From: Coliplasma sp045538555
GTDB lineage: Bacteria; Bacillota; Clostridia; Oscillospirales; CAG-382
Assembly: GCA_045538555.1 (NCBI GenBank)
Contig: JAZSRP010000036.1
Span: forward strand, 15,633-79,632
Direction: 5' to 3'
DNA length: 64,000 bases
The notes under the pieces are model-generated. The model was not told where the DNA came from. It worked only from the letters and a program-made list of their open reading frames with translations, and made no database searches. A program made the position numbers and the translations under genes. This document shows, piece by piece, positions 44,190-53,497 of this stretch. Positions within the stretch are counted from its first letter, which is position 1. The number at the start of each line of letters is the position of its first letter.

Positions 44190-45730
44190 ATCTTCTCCTG
44201 CATTACAAAATCAATGAGTATGGGTGCCTTTGTTTTGGCTGTATCGGCAAATGCTATTTCCAATTCTTTCAGATTGGTTGCTCTGACAGACATTATGCCG
44301 AAAGCGGAAGCAAGGGTGCAATAATCGATTTTTGGAGTATGGCAGGCAACGCATCTTCCGTCATACCGTTCCTTTTGCCATTCCTCAATCATACCCAGCA
44401 AGCCGTTGTTCATCACAAGCTGAACAACAGGAAGTTTGTACAACGCTACGGTGGCAAGCTCCTGCAAATTCATATTGAAGCTGCCGTCACCTGCGATATT
44501 TACCACCCGACGGGATTTGTTTCCCAAAGATGCTCCAATGGCGGCAGGAAGCCCGTAGCCCATGGCTCCAAGTCCTCCGCTGGTAAGAAAATCTCCGGCT
44601 CTTTTGACAGTCAGACCTTTGCAGGCACCGACCTGATGCAATCCAACCTCCGTGCTGAAAATGGCATCGGGGAAATATCTGTTGAGAAGTGAAAAAACCG
44701 TCTCCTCACTCTTTTTTGTGTTATCTCTGAAAATACGCGCTTCCTGATTTCGGTCCTCAACCAAGGGCAAAAGCGATTGCAATACCCTTTTTGCATCCCC
44801 TGTCAGAGAGTAGAGCGTCAACAGATTTTTGTCGATCTCCGCCTCGTCAATATCTATCTGCAATATGGGACAATCAGGATTTCTTTGCACGGTTTTTATC
44901 ATTCTGTCAGAAAATCTGGTACCAATCGCCACAAAAAGATCCGCCTGCAAAAACAGTTCCTCAGTCTGAGGGTCTGCATTGTTGCCAACCAAGCCGCAAT
45001 AATTGCCGCTTGTACCGTCAAAAGCACCTATCCCCATTGCAGTAGAAGCCACAGGGCAGTTGAGTTTTTTTACAAGCTGTGCTATCTCCTCGGCCGCTCC
45101 CGACGCAACCGCGCCGCCGCCAACACAGATAAACGGATTTTTTGACGCATTGAGCAACCCGGATGCTGCATGAAGATCACCTATTATTTCGTCTTTTTGG
45201 GATACTGTTTTTTTTAGATCAAGATATTTTGTATCTTCCTCAAAAATATTACAGGGCACATCTACCAGCACGGGGCCTTTTCTGCCTGTGGAGGCAATAT
45301 AAAACGCCTCTGTGAGAGTTGATTCCAGCCGGGAAACGGATTTTACAATAAAATTGTGTTTTGTGATGGGCATGGTGACTCCTGCAATGTCCGTTTCCTG
45401 AAAAGCATCCGTGCCCAACAGGGCCAGCGGAACATTGCCGGTGATCGCCACCAGAGGAATGCTGTCCATATATGCATTGGCAATCCCTGTCACAAGATTT
45501 GTTGCGCCGGGACCGCTGGTGGCAATACATACCCCCACCTTGCCCGTGGAGCGGGCATAGCCGTCGGCGGAAAAAGCACAAAATTCTTCCTGCGTGTTCA
45601 TAACAAACCGCAGCTTTTTTTCGCGGGCAATGGCATCGATCAGCGGCAGAATGCTGGCGCCGGGATAACCAAAAACCGTATCAACACCATGGTTTATGAG
45701 GCATTTTGCGGTTATTTTTGCTCCGTTCAT
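44186..45730 (-). CDS. ilvB: Acetolactate synthase large subunit (short C-terminus)
   Basis: Thiamine-diphosphate enzyme making acetolactate or acetohydroxybutyrate. Motifs: VFGYPGASILPLIDAI, the catalytic glutamate in TQEEFCAFSADGYAR, and the ThDP motif GDGSFNMNLQELATV. It has 514 residues and ends ILIDFVMQEKI. The usual 40-60 residue tail that closes the active site is missing, though the frame is intact. It lies 18 nt after the yfhO-like gene with no T-box or leader between. Confidence 0.93.
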   Translation of the reverse strand: MNGAKITAKCLINHGVDTVFGYPGASILPLIDAIAREKKLRFVMNTQEEFCAFSADGYARSTGKVGVCIATSGPGATNLVTGIANAYMDSIPLVAITGNVPLALLGTDAFQETDIAGVTMPITKHNFIVKSVSRLESTLTEAFYIASTGRKGPVLVDVPCNIFEEDTKYLDLKKTVSQKDEIIGDLHAASGLLNASKNPFICVGGGAVASGAAEEIAQLVKKLNCPVASTAMGIGAFDGTSGNYCGLVGNNADPQTEELFLQADLFVAIGTRFSDRMIKTVQRNPDCPILQIDIDEAEIDKNLLTLYSLTGDAKRVLQSLLPLVEDRNQEARIFRDNTKKSEETVFSLLNRYFPDAIFSTEVGLHQVGACKGLTVKRAGDFLTSGGLGAMGYGLPAAIGASLGNKSRRVVNIAGDGSFNMNLQELATVALYKLPVVQLVMNNGLLGMIEEWQKERYDGRCVACHTPKIDYCTLASAFGIMSVRATNLKELEIAFADTAKTKAPILIDFVMQEKI

Positions 45731-45748
45731 GCTTTTCCCTCCTTTTTG

Positions 45749-48469
45749 TCAGTCTTTCTTGTCTGTTTCGGGCTCCGACGGTTCGTCTTTGGATTCGCCC
45801 AAATCAAAAGGTACGGACGTTACCTCAACGGGAGAGTTGTCATCCCGCTCTTTTTCCTGCTGTTCTTTGGCAAGAATCTGTTTTTCTTTTGAGGACAGAT
45901 CGTTTGCTCCGCAATCATCATAATAGTCCGATGCAAAGAAGACCGTGTCCGCCTTGTGTTTTTTGAATCTGAAATACGCAAGATATGCAACAAACAGCAC
46001 AAATGCCGCCAACGAGATCCAGAGCCCGCCGGGGAGGCGAATATCTTTCTCGGCAATGGTCACAGTGCCGCCAACCGCAAAGCCCGGTGTTTTGTAATCA
46101 AACACGATCTCGTTTTGACCCACGCCGCATTCTACGGCAACAAATCCGCCGGTGACTCTCAATACCTCTGCTTCTTTTCCGTTGACAGTGGCATACCAGC
46201 CGTCCTGCTCATAGGGAACACTAAAGAACACCACGTTTGGCGTTTCCAGCGTGATGGAAGCATTGAATCCCGAGGAAGAATACTCAAAATCGCTGCAAGC
46301 CATCTGCTTGCGCTCGTCCACAGAGTTTTCAAAGGTGGTGGCATTTGCCGCCGCTTTGTCATCTGCAAAAACCTGTGACATAAACTGCGAGTAATACTCC
46401 GCTTTGTTGTCGGGAACAATGAGATACTTGCAGAGATACAAGTGTCTGTTGGACTTTGAGATTTTGTTAAACTCTGTTGCGGTCATAAACTCCGTATACG
46501 CAAATCCCATAGGAAGATAATTTGTGTTTTCATAAATATCGTACCCGTTTTGGGTGTCAACGTACACAAATCCCTGAACCTTGTGCTTTTCGGAAACGCT
46601 TTGGGAAACGGTGACCTCTCCCGTCTCGGGATTTGTGGATGAGGTCTCGGTGATCTTGCGTTTGTTTCTGACGCTTTCAATAAATGAATAGCGGACAGAA
46701 GTGAATGCACGGAGTCCGTACAGCGAGCTCTCGGGACGCGATCCCACAGAGCGTGTAACTCCGATCATAGGATAAAAATCCATCACGGAGGGAGGCACGA
46801 TGGTGTGGAAGCACTCGATGGAGGGGTATCCCCAGTACAGTCCCAGATTGTCAAGAGTTGACAAGCTGCTGGTACGGTAAAAATCGATACGGTAAAACTC
46901 TTCTGACACGTCGGGAAGTTTTACTTCACCCTCAATGCATTGGTCCACAAGAAACGTGCTGGAATGGGAGTGTTGCTTTCCGTTTGTGATGTGCACGCAT
47001 CCGTACAAAATGATCATAAAGGAAACGCAATACAAAACAGCCGTTTCAAATTGCTTGGTTCCTCTGTATTTTCGGATAAGCCAAGCAGTAAGAACGATGC
47101 CCAGAAGAGCGATGGCGGTATAAAGAATAAATCTTCCGGTATAGGGCGGATAGCTGAGTCGGTACACGTAGGTTCCGCCGCTGTTTTTTGCATAATACCA
47201 TCCCAGTCCGAGAGGAACTGCAACGATCACCACAAAAAATGTCATCAGTCCGGTTGGCAGTGTCCATTTTGATCTGCGATCCTCAAGAGCAACCACAGTT
47301 GCCAGCACAAACATCATTATCATCATGTAGAGCCAGCGCGCGTAATAGGAGGTGTTGAACAAATAAAATATGCTGTTTAATAAGGGCACAAAGGTGCATA
47401 CAGTCAAAAAAATGCAAAAACTCTTGAGCCAGGTGCGTTTTTTTACGGTAAACAGTGAGAACACACCGCTCATTGCAAACATGGGCAGGTACATAGATAT
47501 GGATGCCCAGCGCTCCTCGTGACCGTTGAAAAAATTGACACGGGATGGGATATCAGGCGGAAAGAAATAGGACTCAAATATCTGTCCGTATCTCTGCCAA
47601 TATAGCTTGTCGCCTTTCAGGTAGAGGAACATTTTTTTCAGTTCTGAGAACGAGCGGTTGATGCGGGTGTTGCCCATTAGCGCAAGCGCACCCGGAAGGA
47701 ACAAAAACATGCTCATCAAAAATCCCAGCACTGCCTCCGCCACAAGCCACAAAAACTTTTTGAGAGTGATTTTGAAAGAGGGAGTGGAAAGACGGAACAG
47801 GAAATAGACGATGCAAAACACCGCCTGACCCGCAAACATAAAGTAGTTGATCAGCGCATTGATGGTGACTGAAATTCCAAATACGCCTCGCCTGTCGTTT
47901 TGGATCAGTTCCTCCATTCCGATGAGAAGCAGAGGGAAAAACGCAACCGAATCATGAAACTGATTGAAAAACGTGTTGTAGATCTGAAATCCGGAGAATG
48001 CATACAGCATCGCACCGATAACTGCATAATTCTTGTTTTTTACAAACCTTTGGAGATATGCGTATGCTATCACCGCCGCTACCATGTATTTGACCATGTA
48101 CATGGGAGCCATGAGGTACGGCGCCCAAGTGGAGGGAAACGCACACATCAGCCAAAAGAAAGGGCTTCCAAGCATATAGTATGAATAGCTACCCGCAAAA
48201 TTTGAGCCAAGATCCGTCAGCCAGTCCCAACCAAAATTTCCGCTCCTAACCATCTCCACACAATGCTCGTAAAAGCATATCTGCTGAGCATTGTAATCAC
48301 CGTAATACAAAAACACCGCACTGCCTGTTTTTACCAGCTCCACAAGTATAAACGGAATGGTGATTCCGGCAGAAATCACAAAAGACCACCACAGGATTTT
48401 TCGATAAAAATACCATGGGCTTTGGGGATCGAATTTGAATTTTGTTTTCAATGCATTCAGGGCTGTCAT
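45749..48469 (-). CDS. YfhO-family polytopic membrane protein
   Basis: A 906-residue membrane protein of the YfhO family (GT-C-like fold; in Gram-positives linked to glycosylation of lipoteichoic acid or other wall polymers). About 13 membrane segments occupy residues 30-520, an extracellular domain follows, another helix lies near 835-855, and a charged cytoplasmic tail rich in E/K/D ends the protein. Extracytoplasmic motifs NSIFYLFNTSYYARW and GLYWGYPSIECFH are family-like. ilvBN follows 18 nt downstream. Confidence 0.85.
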   Translation of the reverse strand: MTALNALKTKFKFDPQSPWYFYRKILWWSFVISAGITIPFILVELVKTGSAVFLYYGDYNAQQICFYEHCVEMVRSGNFGWDWLTDLGSNFAGSYSYYMLGSPFFWLMCAFPSTWAPYLMAPMYMVKYMVAAVIAYAYLQRFVKNKNYAVIGAMLYAFSGFQIYNTFFNQFHDSVAFFPLLLIGMEELIQNDRRGVFGISVTINALINYFMFAGQAVFCIVYFLFRLSTPSFKITLKKFLWLVAEAVLGFLMSMFLFLPGALALMGNTRINRSFSELKKMFLYLKGDKLYWQRYGQIFESYFFPPDIPSRVNFFNGHEERWASISMYLPMFAMSGVFSLFTVKKRTWLKSFCIFLTVCTFVPLLNSIFYLFNTSYYARWLYMMIMMFVLATVVALEDRRSKWTLPTGLMTFFVVIVAVPLGLGWYYAKNSGGTYVYRLSYPPYTGRFILYTAIALLGIVLTAWLIRKYRGTKQFETAVLYCVSFMIILYGCVHITNGKQHSHSSTFLVDQCIEGEVKLPDVSEEFYRIDFYRTSSLSTLDNLGLYWGYPSIECFHTIVPPSVMDFYPMIGVTRSVGSRPESSLYGLRAFTSVRYSFIESVRNKRKITETSSTNPETGEVTVSQSVSEKHKVQGFVYVDTQNGYDIYENTNYLPMGFAYTEFMTATEFNKISKSNRHLYLCKYLIVPDNKAEYYSQFMSQVFADDKAAANATTFENSVDERKQMACSDFEYSSSGFNASITLETPNVVFFSVPYEQDGWYATVNGKEAEVLRVTGGFVAVECGVGQNEIVFDYKTPGFAVGGTVTIAEKDIRLPGGLWISLAAFVLFVAYLAYFRFKKHKADTVFFASDYYDDCGANDLSSKEKQILAKEQQEKERDDNSPVEVTSVPFDLGESKDEPSEPETDKKD

Positions 48470-48650
48470 CGGCAGTTCCTCTCGTTATCGGCAGATTGAT
48501 TCACCGTCAATCTTTTATTTGTATATAATCACTGATATTTTACAACTCATACCAAAAAAAGTCAATAGCAATCACGTCCAGCTTCTGCAATCAGCGGCAA
48601 AAACAGGTATTTTGTGCATTTTTTTACAGTGAAAAAATCTTTCTTTCTTC

Positions 48651-48680
48651 TTGACATACAACAGAATCATACTGTATCAT
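48651..48680 (+). promoter_or_regulatory. Promoter of the amidase gene
   Basis: TTGACA (48651-48656), 18 nt, TATCAT (48675-48680), followed by an unusual T10 run before the GGAGGAG ribosome-binding site. Confidence 0.75.
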
Positions 48681-48710
48681 ATACATAAGATTTTTTTTTT
48701 GGAGGAGCAG

Positions 48711-50846
48711 ATGGGATTTAACACCGCACACAAAACAAAGCATATCTCGTTCACAGCATTTCTGTTGTGTTTTTGTCTGCTTTTCTCCTCCGTTTTTCAA
48801 GCAAGCGCGGCAATAATCACATCGGTTTCGGGCTTTACCCGTGAAGATCAGATGGTGCCCGTATATGCATACTCCGACTACAAGGTTACGCTGAAAAACG
48901 CAAATTTTGTAAAAAAACACGCCGATGACGGAAAAATGCTCACTGACCGTATCTACACCACCGCCATCAGAGAAGATCCCGACGACCCGATCCCCGGCTG
49001 GGTGATGGCAGAATCGTACGACGGAAAAACCGATTTTCGTATGACAGTGACCCTTGATCTTGGATTTTCCGCAAAGGGCGTGTGCCACTTTTTTGCACGA
49101 TGTTTCAGCGCAACAGATATTTGCGGTGAAATGCCGGACAAATTGAGATTTTTTATTTCTGCGGACGGTGAAGAATACACCTACGTGGGACAGGGCAGCA
49201 CCACAACCGACATATCAGTCTCTTACTCTGCCGCCGTTTATCGTCTCACCACAAAAAAGGAATACGAGGCAAGGTACGTCAGGTTTGTTTTTGATTGCAA
49301 GGGCGGCACAAAGCTCATCGTAAACGAGACGGGAGCAGCCGCAAGCGGAAACGCTTTTTTTGCCAACTGCACCGATACAGGAGATCTCTTTGACTCACAG
49401 GGGTTGATATACAAGGTCTCAAAAAACTCTGCTTCTATTTGCGGCGTGATGCCCGTACGCAGCCAATCCAACGGCGGGATCGTTCCAAGCGGCGCGTCCT
49501 TTGACACAGACGGTATCACCTATACACTGGGTCAAGGAAGCGAAAACCCGGTGGAGGTTATTTGCGATTTTATTGACACCGACCGAATCAATTACTCCGG
49601 TGTTCCAAATCAAATAAAATACATTGTCATTCACAACACAGGCACAACAGAGGAAGAAACCGACGCCGCACGGTACAATCTGCGGATGCACCGCACCGAA
49701 AACGAGACCAGCTGGCACTATACGGTGGATGACGGCATCATATACCACTCCCTGCCGGACTCTGTGGTGGGATGGCATGCAGGGTCCTTTTACAACTACC
49801 GGAGCATAGGCATCGAGATCTGCACCAACGGCGCACCCACAAGCTCAGGCGGCAATCCCGTTTTTTCGGGCACGAAATATGAAAAATGGGTGAAAGAACG
49901 GTTTGACTTCACATTGAAAAACACCGCCATGCTGACCGCAGAGCTTTTGACGCGGTACGGGCTGGGCACAGACGCAGTGATCCAACACTATGACGGTACC
50001 GAAAAAAACTGCCCACTCTGGCTGAGAAGCAAGGGGAGTAAGTTTGTATATGAAGGAACGCTTTGGTTGAAATTTATGGATTATGTCAACCAATACTACC
50101 TGTTGCTAAACGGAAAATCCCCCTCTCCTGCTGTTTTTGCTGCGCAAGCGGTTGTTATTCCTGATTTTATCGTTACACCTGACGGTGACGTTTTGCCTGT
50201 TGAGCAACTGGAACCAAACTGTTTTTCGGATCTTGACGGTGTGCTGACAAAGGTTGAGTTGGGAAAAAGCATCAACAAAATTGCCGTTGGCTGCTTTGAA
50301 GGCAGCGAGAGCATCGAGATAGTACAGCCCCACAGCGGAAGCACTTGTTTTTTTACAGACAGCAAAAATCGGCTGACTGACAAAAACGGGACTGTGTATT
50401 TTGATCCCGAAGCAACAGCATCGTGTGCACCCTCACCCGCGCAGGACTGCACATTGGATATCCGGAAGATCGACAACAAGTACTACATATTTTTCAAAAA
50501 CAAAACCATCACCTACAACGAGCTGCAAAAAAGCTACGGCGCAAAGGATTTTTTTGCATTTTCTGTTGACGGAAAAGAAGCTCCCGCCTCCTCTGCGGTG
50601 GGTACAGGAGCAACTATTCGGGCAGACGGAGCCCGGCTCTATACCGTTGTCATGGGCGACGCCGACGGAAATTCGCTCATCAATGCCGCCGACTACTTGA
50701 TGGCAAAACGAACCGTGCTGGGGACCTATTTCCCGTTGAAACGGCAGGTGCTGGCAATATCTTTTACATTTGGGGACAGAATTTGTGCCGCAGATTATCT
50801 CATGTTGAAGCGGCACGTGCTGGGCACCTATGATATTTTTAAATAA
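48711..50846 (+). CDS. Secreted N-acetylmuramoyl-L-alanine amidase with C-terminal dockerin
   Basis: A 711-residue secreted protein. Signal peptide at residues 1-36; a discoidin-like beta region at about 40-215; an Amidase_2 (type 2) domain at about 295-445 with the zinc set in IVIHNTG (His near 308), IQHYDG (His 426) and KNCPLW (Cys near 434) plus SWHYTVDDG; a linker with an internal-repeat-like region; and a dockerin-like module at 648-711. The first dockerin repeat is GDADGNSLINAADYLMAKR; the second (ICAADYLMLKR) has lost part of its calcium loop. It should cleave peptidoglycan or bind a cohesin-bearing surface scaffold. The ATG follows GGAGGAG. Confidence 0.88.
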   Translation: MGFNTAHKTKHISFTAFLLCFCLLFSSVFQASAAIITSVSGFTREDQMVPVYAYSDYKVTLKNANFVKKHADDGKMLTDRIYTTAIREDPDDPIPGWVMAESYDGKTDFRMTVTLDLGFSAKGVCHFFARCFSATDICGEMPDKLRFFISADGEEYTYVGQGSTTTDISVSYSAAVYRLTTKKEYEARYVRFVFDCKGGTKLIVNETGAAASGNAFFANCTDTGDLFDSQGLIYKVSKNSASICGVMPVRSQSNGGIVPSGASFDTDGITYTLGQGSENPVEVICDFIDTDRINYSGVPNQIKYIVIHNTGTTEEETDAARYNLRMHRTENETSWHYTVDDGIIYHSLPDSVVGWHAGSFYNYRSIGIEICTNGAPTSSGGNPVFSGTKYEKWVKERFDFTLKNTAMLTAELLTRYGLGTDAVIQHYDGTEKNCPLWLRSKGSKFVYEGTLWLKFMDYVNQYYLLLNGKSPSPAVFAAQAVVIPDFIVTPDGDVLPVEQLEPNCFSDLDGVLTKVELGKSINKIAVGCFEGSESIEIVQPHSGSTCFFTDSKNRLTDKNGTVYFDPEATASCAPSPAQDCTLDIRKIDNKYYIFFKNKTITYNELQKSYGAKDFFAFSVDGKEAPASSAVGTGATIRADGARLYTVVMGDADGNSLINAADYLMAKRTVLGTYFPLKRQVLAISFTFGDRICAADYLMLKRHVLGTYDIFK

Positions 50847-50876
50847 ACAACAGAAAAACGGCTCTTTCCATTTGGA

Positions 50877-51220
50877 GTGATACTCCAAGCGGAGTATCAC
50901 GCCGGTTCTATTCGCCTGCGGCGAGTTCTATTGCTACGCAGTGTTATTCGGCTTACGCCGAGTGATATTTGCTTCGCAAGTTTATGGGTGAATAGAATAT
51001 CACTGAAGCCGCAAGGCTTCAATATCACTTTCGCAAAGCGAAAATATCACGCTGACTTTAGTCAGCATATCACTTAACAGACAAAAAGAAAGAGAAGACT
51101 CGTTAATATACGAATCTTCTCTTTTCTGTTGTTAGTGGGTTTGGGCTACTGCCCAACTGAATTTGTGCATACAAATGCGATGCTGGTTCTTCTTAACCAA
51201 AATTGAAGAATTTTCAATTT
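50877..51220 (+). repeat. Structured hairpin-array element, copy 1
   Basis: At least eight hairpins in tandem between two convergent genes. A 10-bp stem GTGATACTCC/GGAGTATCAC (50877-50900) leads; then TCGCC/GGCGA (50912-50924), TGC/GCA, TCGGC/GCCGA (50948-50961) and TTGC/GCAA (50969-50979), spaced by GTGATATT-like words. An outer stem can pair 50906-50916 with 50987-50997 through one G-U. Then come TGAAGCC/GGCTTCA with GCAA loop (51004-51021), TTTCGC/GCGAAA (51029-51043) and GCTGAC/GTCAGC (51051-51066), spaced by ATATCAC. A conserved tail (51141-51198) has TTGGGC/GCCCAA, ATTTGT/ACAAAT and GGTT/AACC hairpins. Copy 2 is at 62431-62731. Confidence 0.85.
51091..51126. terminator. Hairpin terminator between the array and its tail
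   Basis: An interrupted stem AGAGAAGA-TCGT / ACGA-TCTTCTCT with flanking A/T-rich DNA, located after the amidase gene. It probably ends amidase transcripts and could also stop ldh transcripts from the other side. Confidence 0.65.
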
Positions 51221-51270
51221 CTCCGTTAAGGATAACACTCATTTTTGGAAGTGCCGTTTTTTTGTTATTG

Positions 51271-52215
51271 TTATATATTGAGACTGTTGATAACTTTTTT
51301 AAGTGTATTTGCACTGTAATGGAGCTCTGCGATCTCCTGATCAGTGAGAGGAATATTTACTTTTCCGTGAACACCCTTGTTGCCCACAAGGTTGAGGGTG
51401 CTGAGGCATACGTCGTCTACGCCGTACTCACCATGCATCATAGTAGAGATAGTGAGAGAGGTATCAATTGCTCCAAGCAGGCATTTGCAGATATGGCACA
51501 CAGATACAGATACGGCGTAAAAGGTTGCGCCTTTTCGGGCAATAACCCGGCTTCCGGATTTTTTTACGTACTGCTCAATCTCTTCAAGGTTGATATCAGG
51601 TGCCGCAACACCGTCCTGAGTGATGAGCTGCTGGCATTTTCTGATGGGAACGTTGGAGATGTTTGCAACCGACCAAGGGAAAAACGCAGAGTCGCCGTGT
51701 TCACCAAAAACATATGCGTGAACGTTGCTCTGGCTGATCTTGAAATGCTCAGAAAGCTTGGCACGGAGTCTTGCAGTATCAAGAATAGTGCCCGAACCGA
51801 TAATGCGGTTCTCGGGAATGCCCGACAGCTTGTGGAACGTGTATGTCAATATGTCTACGGGGTTGCTGACGATGATATAAAACGCATCGGGGGCATATTT
51901 TGTGATCTCGGGAATTATCTGCTTGGTGATATCCACATTGGTCTGCGCAAGCTCAAGGCGTGTCTGACCGGGCTTGCGGGCGATACCTGAAGATATGATA
52001 ACGATTTTTGAATCCTTGGCGTCACTGTATCCGCCTGCATGTACGGAGCAGGCACCGCAAAAGGGAGTGCCTTGTCTGATGTCAAGTGCCTCGCCAAGTG
52101 CTTTTTCGTTGTTGATGTCAATCATTACGATCTCGGATGCAAGGCCCATAACGGTCAATGTGTATGCAATGGTGGAGCCAACGCTTCCGGTTCCGATAAC
52201 GGTAATCTTGCTCAT
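51271..52215 (-). CDS. ldh: L-lactate dehydrogenase
   Basis: Reduces pyruvate to lactate with NADH, a fermentation end step. It has 314 residues: the Rossmann motif VIGTGSVGSTIAY, the substrate-binding loop SSGIARKPGQTRLEL, VSNPVDILTY, and the active-site histidine in GEHGDS. Malate dehydrogenases lack the Q of KPGQTR seen here, which favours lactate. It is monocistronic. Confidence 0.95.
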   Translation of the reverse strand: MSKITVIGTGSVGSTIAYTLTVMGLASEIVMIDINNEKALGEALDIRQGTPFCGACSVHAGGYSDAKDSKIVIISSGIARKPGQTRLELAQTNVDITKQIIPEITKYAPDAFYIIVSNPVDILTYTFHKLSGIPENRIIGSGTILDTARLRAKLSEHFKISQSNVHAYVFGEHGDSAFFPWSVANISNVPIRKCQQLITQDGVAAPDINLEEIEQYVKKSGSRVIARKGATFYAVSVSVCHICKCLLGAIDTSLTISTMMHGEYGVDDVCLSTLNLVGNKGVHGKVNIPLTDQEIAELHYSANTLKKVINSLNI

Positions 52216-52247
52216 AGTACACCCGTCCTATTATGATTATTGTTTAC

Positions 52248-52275
52248 ATTTTATCACATAATTTTTTGTTGTCAA
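52248..52275 (-). promoter_or_regulatory. Promoter of ldh
   Basis: TTGACA (52275-52270), 16 nt, TAAAAT (52253-52248), with TGA before the -10 box as a possible extended -10. An imperfect inverted repeat covers the -10 region, but it does not match a Rex operator well. Confidence 0.75.
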
Positions 52276-52397
52276 TCATCTGTTTTGCATTTTGATTTTT
52301 ATTGTAACATGAGCCAAAAAACTGTTTTTTTGTGATTATTTTTTGGCAAAAAACCAAACATTTTTGATCCTTTTTTGCAAGCCCAAGAATGTTTTTC

Positions 52398-52426
52398 TTG
52401 CAAAGGATATGTTTTTATTGTAAAAT
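52398..52426 (+). promoter_or_regulatory. Promoter of the D,D-carboxypeptidase gene
   Basis: TTGCAA (52398-52403), 17 nt, TAAAAT (52421-52426), about 33 nt before the ATG. Confidence 0.75.
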
Positions 52427-52459
52427 ACAAATACGGAAACACAAAAGAGGAACAAATTG

Positions 52460-53452
52460 ATGAAAAACAAAAAAATCCTTGGTTTCTTTATAAGCGTATT
52501 TTTGATTCTTTCCCTGCCCTTGTGGGTTTTTGGGAATGACGAAACCGCGAGAAGCAATGACTCGCTCCACACGCAAGGGCCAATTGATGTCTCCCCCTTT
52601 AAAATTATCCCGTTGACTGCCCGTGTGTCGTTTGTTTACGACTCGGACTACGGTTTTTTGTACCGTTCTGCCCAACTTGAAAAACGCATTTTCCCCGCAT
52701 CGATCACAAAGCTGTTTTCGGCACTCACAGCTCTTGACTATCTTTCGCCGCAAGACAAAGCAACTGTTGGTGATGAACTGAATCTGGTTGCTCCGGATGC
52801 CTCTGTGGCAGGGCTGAAAAAAGGATTTGAAACCGATGTTGACACCCTGCTTGCCGCTATGATGCTCCGAAGCGGAAACGATGCAGCATACACCATCGCC
52901 GCAACAGCGGGAGCGGTTTTGACTGCGAATGAAAACAACAGCGATTTTAAAAATGTGGATGCTTTTTTACAGGCAATGAATGCAAAAGCAAAGTCAATGG
53001 GGCTGACAGGAACACATTTTGAAAATCCCGACGGATATCACCACCCGGAACATTACACAACACTTGCGGACATGGTTATCATTTCAAAAGCGGTCATGAA
53101 TTGTCCCCTCCTTTTACATTATACAAGAATGACGGTTTTTCGGACAGTCATTGACGGTGAAACGGTGGTTTGGAAAAACACAAACCATCTTCTACACCCT
53201 TCCTCCCCGTTTTACCGCAAAAGCACCGTGGGGCTCAAGACGGGATTTACGGACTCGGCAGGATACTGCATGGTCACGGCAGAAACCACAAAAAGCGGGT
53301 ATGTTTTAGCCGGTGTTTTTGGATGCAGCTCCTTTGAACTGCGAACCACCGAATCCGTGTTTTTATTGGAGGGAGCAGAAATGGTACGGTTTTTTTTAAA
53401 AAAGAAAAACAAAAAGGTTCCTGCCATAACGATAGCTCAATCAACATGCTGA
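52460..53452 (+). CDS. D-alanyl-D-alanine carboxypeptidase (PBP5/DacF family)
   Basis: Removes the terminal D-alanine of peptidoglycan stem peptides outside the membrane. It has 330 residues: a signal peptide or anchor at 5-25, then the three penicillin-binding motifs SITK (S81, K84), SGN (138-140) and KTG (260-262), with FENPDGYHHPEHYTT between them. The C-terminal beta domain of PBP5 is absent and the protein ends soon after the catalytic domain, as in some DacF/DacB-like enzymes. The ATG at 52460 follows AGAGG. Confidence 0.93.
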   Translation: MKNKKILGFFISVFLILSLPLWVFGNDETARSNDSLHTQGPIDVSPFKIIPLTARVSFVYDSDYGFLYRSAQLEKRIFPASITKLFSALTALDYLSPQDKATVGDELNLVAPDASVAGLKKGFETDVDTLLAAMMLRSGNDAAYTIAATAGAVLTANENNSDFKNVDAFLQAMNAKAKSMGLTGTHFENPDGYHHPEHYTTLADMVIISKAVMNCPLLLHYTRMTVFRTVIDGETVVWKNTNHLLHPSSPFYRKSTVGLKTGFTDSAGYCMVTAETTKSGYVLAGVFGCSSFELRTTESVFLLEGAEMVRFFLKKKNKKVPAITIAQSTC

Positions 53453-53453
53453 T

Positions 53454-53490
53454 AAAAAAGCACTTATGAAGCGTCATAAGTGCTTTTTTT
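53454..53490. terminator. Bidirectional terminator
   Basis: A perfect 10-bp stem GCACTTATGA / TCATAAGTGC with AGCG loop and A/T tracts on both sides, between convergent genes. Confidence 0.93.
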
Positions 53491-53497
53491 ATTTGAT

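Noticed and set aside
45731..45748. T-box leader for ilvB
   Set aside because: Only 18 nt separate ilvB from the upstream coding sequence, far too short.
50877..51073. CRISPR-like look of regularly spaced short repeats in the hairpin arrays
   Set aside because: The spacer words are only 7-8 nt and the variable parts are self-complementary hairpins, not unique spacers; no cas genes are near.
52248..52275. Rex (redox) operator at the ldh promoter
   Set aside because: The inverted repeat is imperfect, with too many mismatches to known Rex half-sites to be claimed.
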